Position numbers and translations under genes: made by a program
Shown here: positions 26,201-26,286 of the stretch, in pieces
Layout: each line of letters begins with the position of its first letter
Numbering within the stretch: position 1 is the first letter of the stretch
Assembly (NCBI GenBank): GCA_003427395.1
Contig: BFEA01000071.1
Span: 2,531,276 to 2,557,561, forward strand
DNA length: 26,286 nt
Direction of reading: 5' to 3'
Source: Chara braunii
Taxonomy: Eukaryota > Streptophyta > Charophyceae > Charales > Characeae
Notes under the pieces: generated by a model
Told to the model about the DNA's origin: nothing
The model's database searches: none
Seen by the model: the letters and a program-made list of their open reading frames with translations, nothing else

Positions 26201-26286
26201 TTAACCTATTCCTATTCGTCTCAATGATCATCCACCTTAGACTATGCAGGCCTATCTCATCCTCGATTCCCCTTCCCCTACCTTCC

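Noticed and set aside
1-26286. CRISPR arrays or bacterial operons
   Set aside because: The direct repeats present are contiguous tandem units or transposon copies without regular unique spacers, and the gene content is eukaryotic.

Overview
This is a repeat-rich eukaryotic nuclear window that is dominated by decayed transposable elements. No operons, Shine-Dalgarno sites or other bacterial features are visible. A plant-lineage (streptophyte) genome fits best: the main retroelement is a Ty3/gypsy chromovirus whose primer-binding site matches plant-type initiator tRNA-Met, and an exon at the left edge resembles plant ABCG7-type transporters. A charophyte such as Chara, or another seed-free plant, is my guess from the mix of elements. 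That is an inference and cannot be settled from the sequence.

Layout. 1-750: a long pyrimidine tract, then a probable minus-strand first coding exon of an ABCG half-transporter with a consensus splice donor and an upstream TATA-like stretch. 900-1603: a tRNA-like segment, then a TA-flanked terminal-inverted-repeat element carrying four 30-bp tandem repeats. 1742-2128: a LINE reverse-transcriptase fragment cut by the next element. 2129-10119: an almost complete minus-strand chromovirus. Its parts are a full 3' LTR of about 1.1 kb, polypurine tract, chromodomain, integrase, RNase H, RT, protease, gag, primer-binding site and a truncated 5' LTR. Every domain is recognisable, but the reading frame is broken many times. 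10120-11210: three copies of a roughly 290-bp repeat, a 65-bp tandem repeat and a 156-bp Stowaway-like MITE. 11320-12311: a minus-strand Cys/His-rich gene or gene relic with three RING-like motifs. 12.9-18.1 kb: dispersed inverted copies of a roughly 50-bp arm (foldback family), interleaved with several tandem duplications. 18.1-19.0 kb: a frameshifted coding relic of unknown family. 20.74-22.8 kb: a second, different Ty3/gypsy relic with an internal deletion. 23-24.5 kb: large microsatellites. 24.95-26.2 kb: two arrays of one 24-33 bp repeat family, a possible small exon with a perfect splice donor, and a probable tRNA-derived SINE with a poly(A) tail.

Functionally, little looks intact. The ABCG exon is the best candidate for a live host gene. 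The Cys/His-rich reading frame and the 25061-25182 exon are the next best. The retroelements are dead: motif A of the RT, the protease active site and the zinc knuckle are all damaged. The least conventional signals are the foldback-arm family, the three-motif RING-like frame, the paired 24/33-bp arrays and the TA-flanked inverted-repeat elements.
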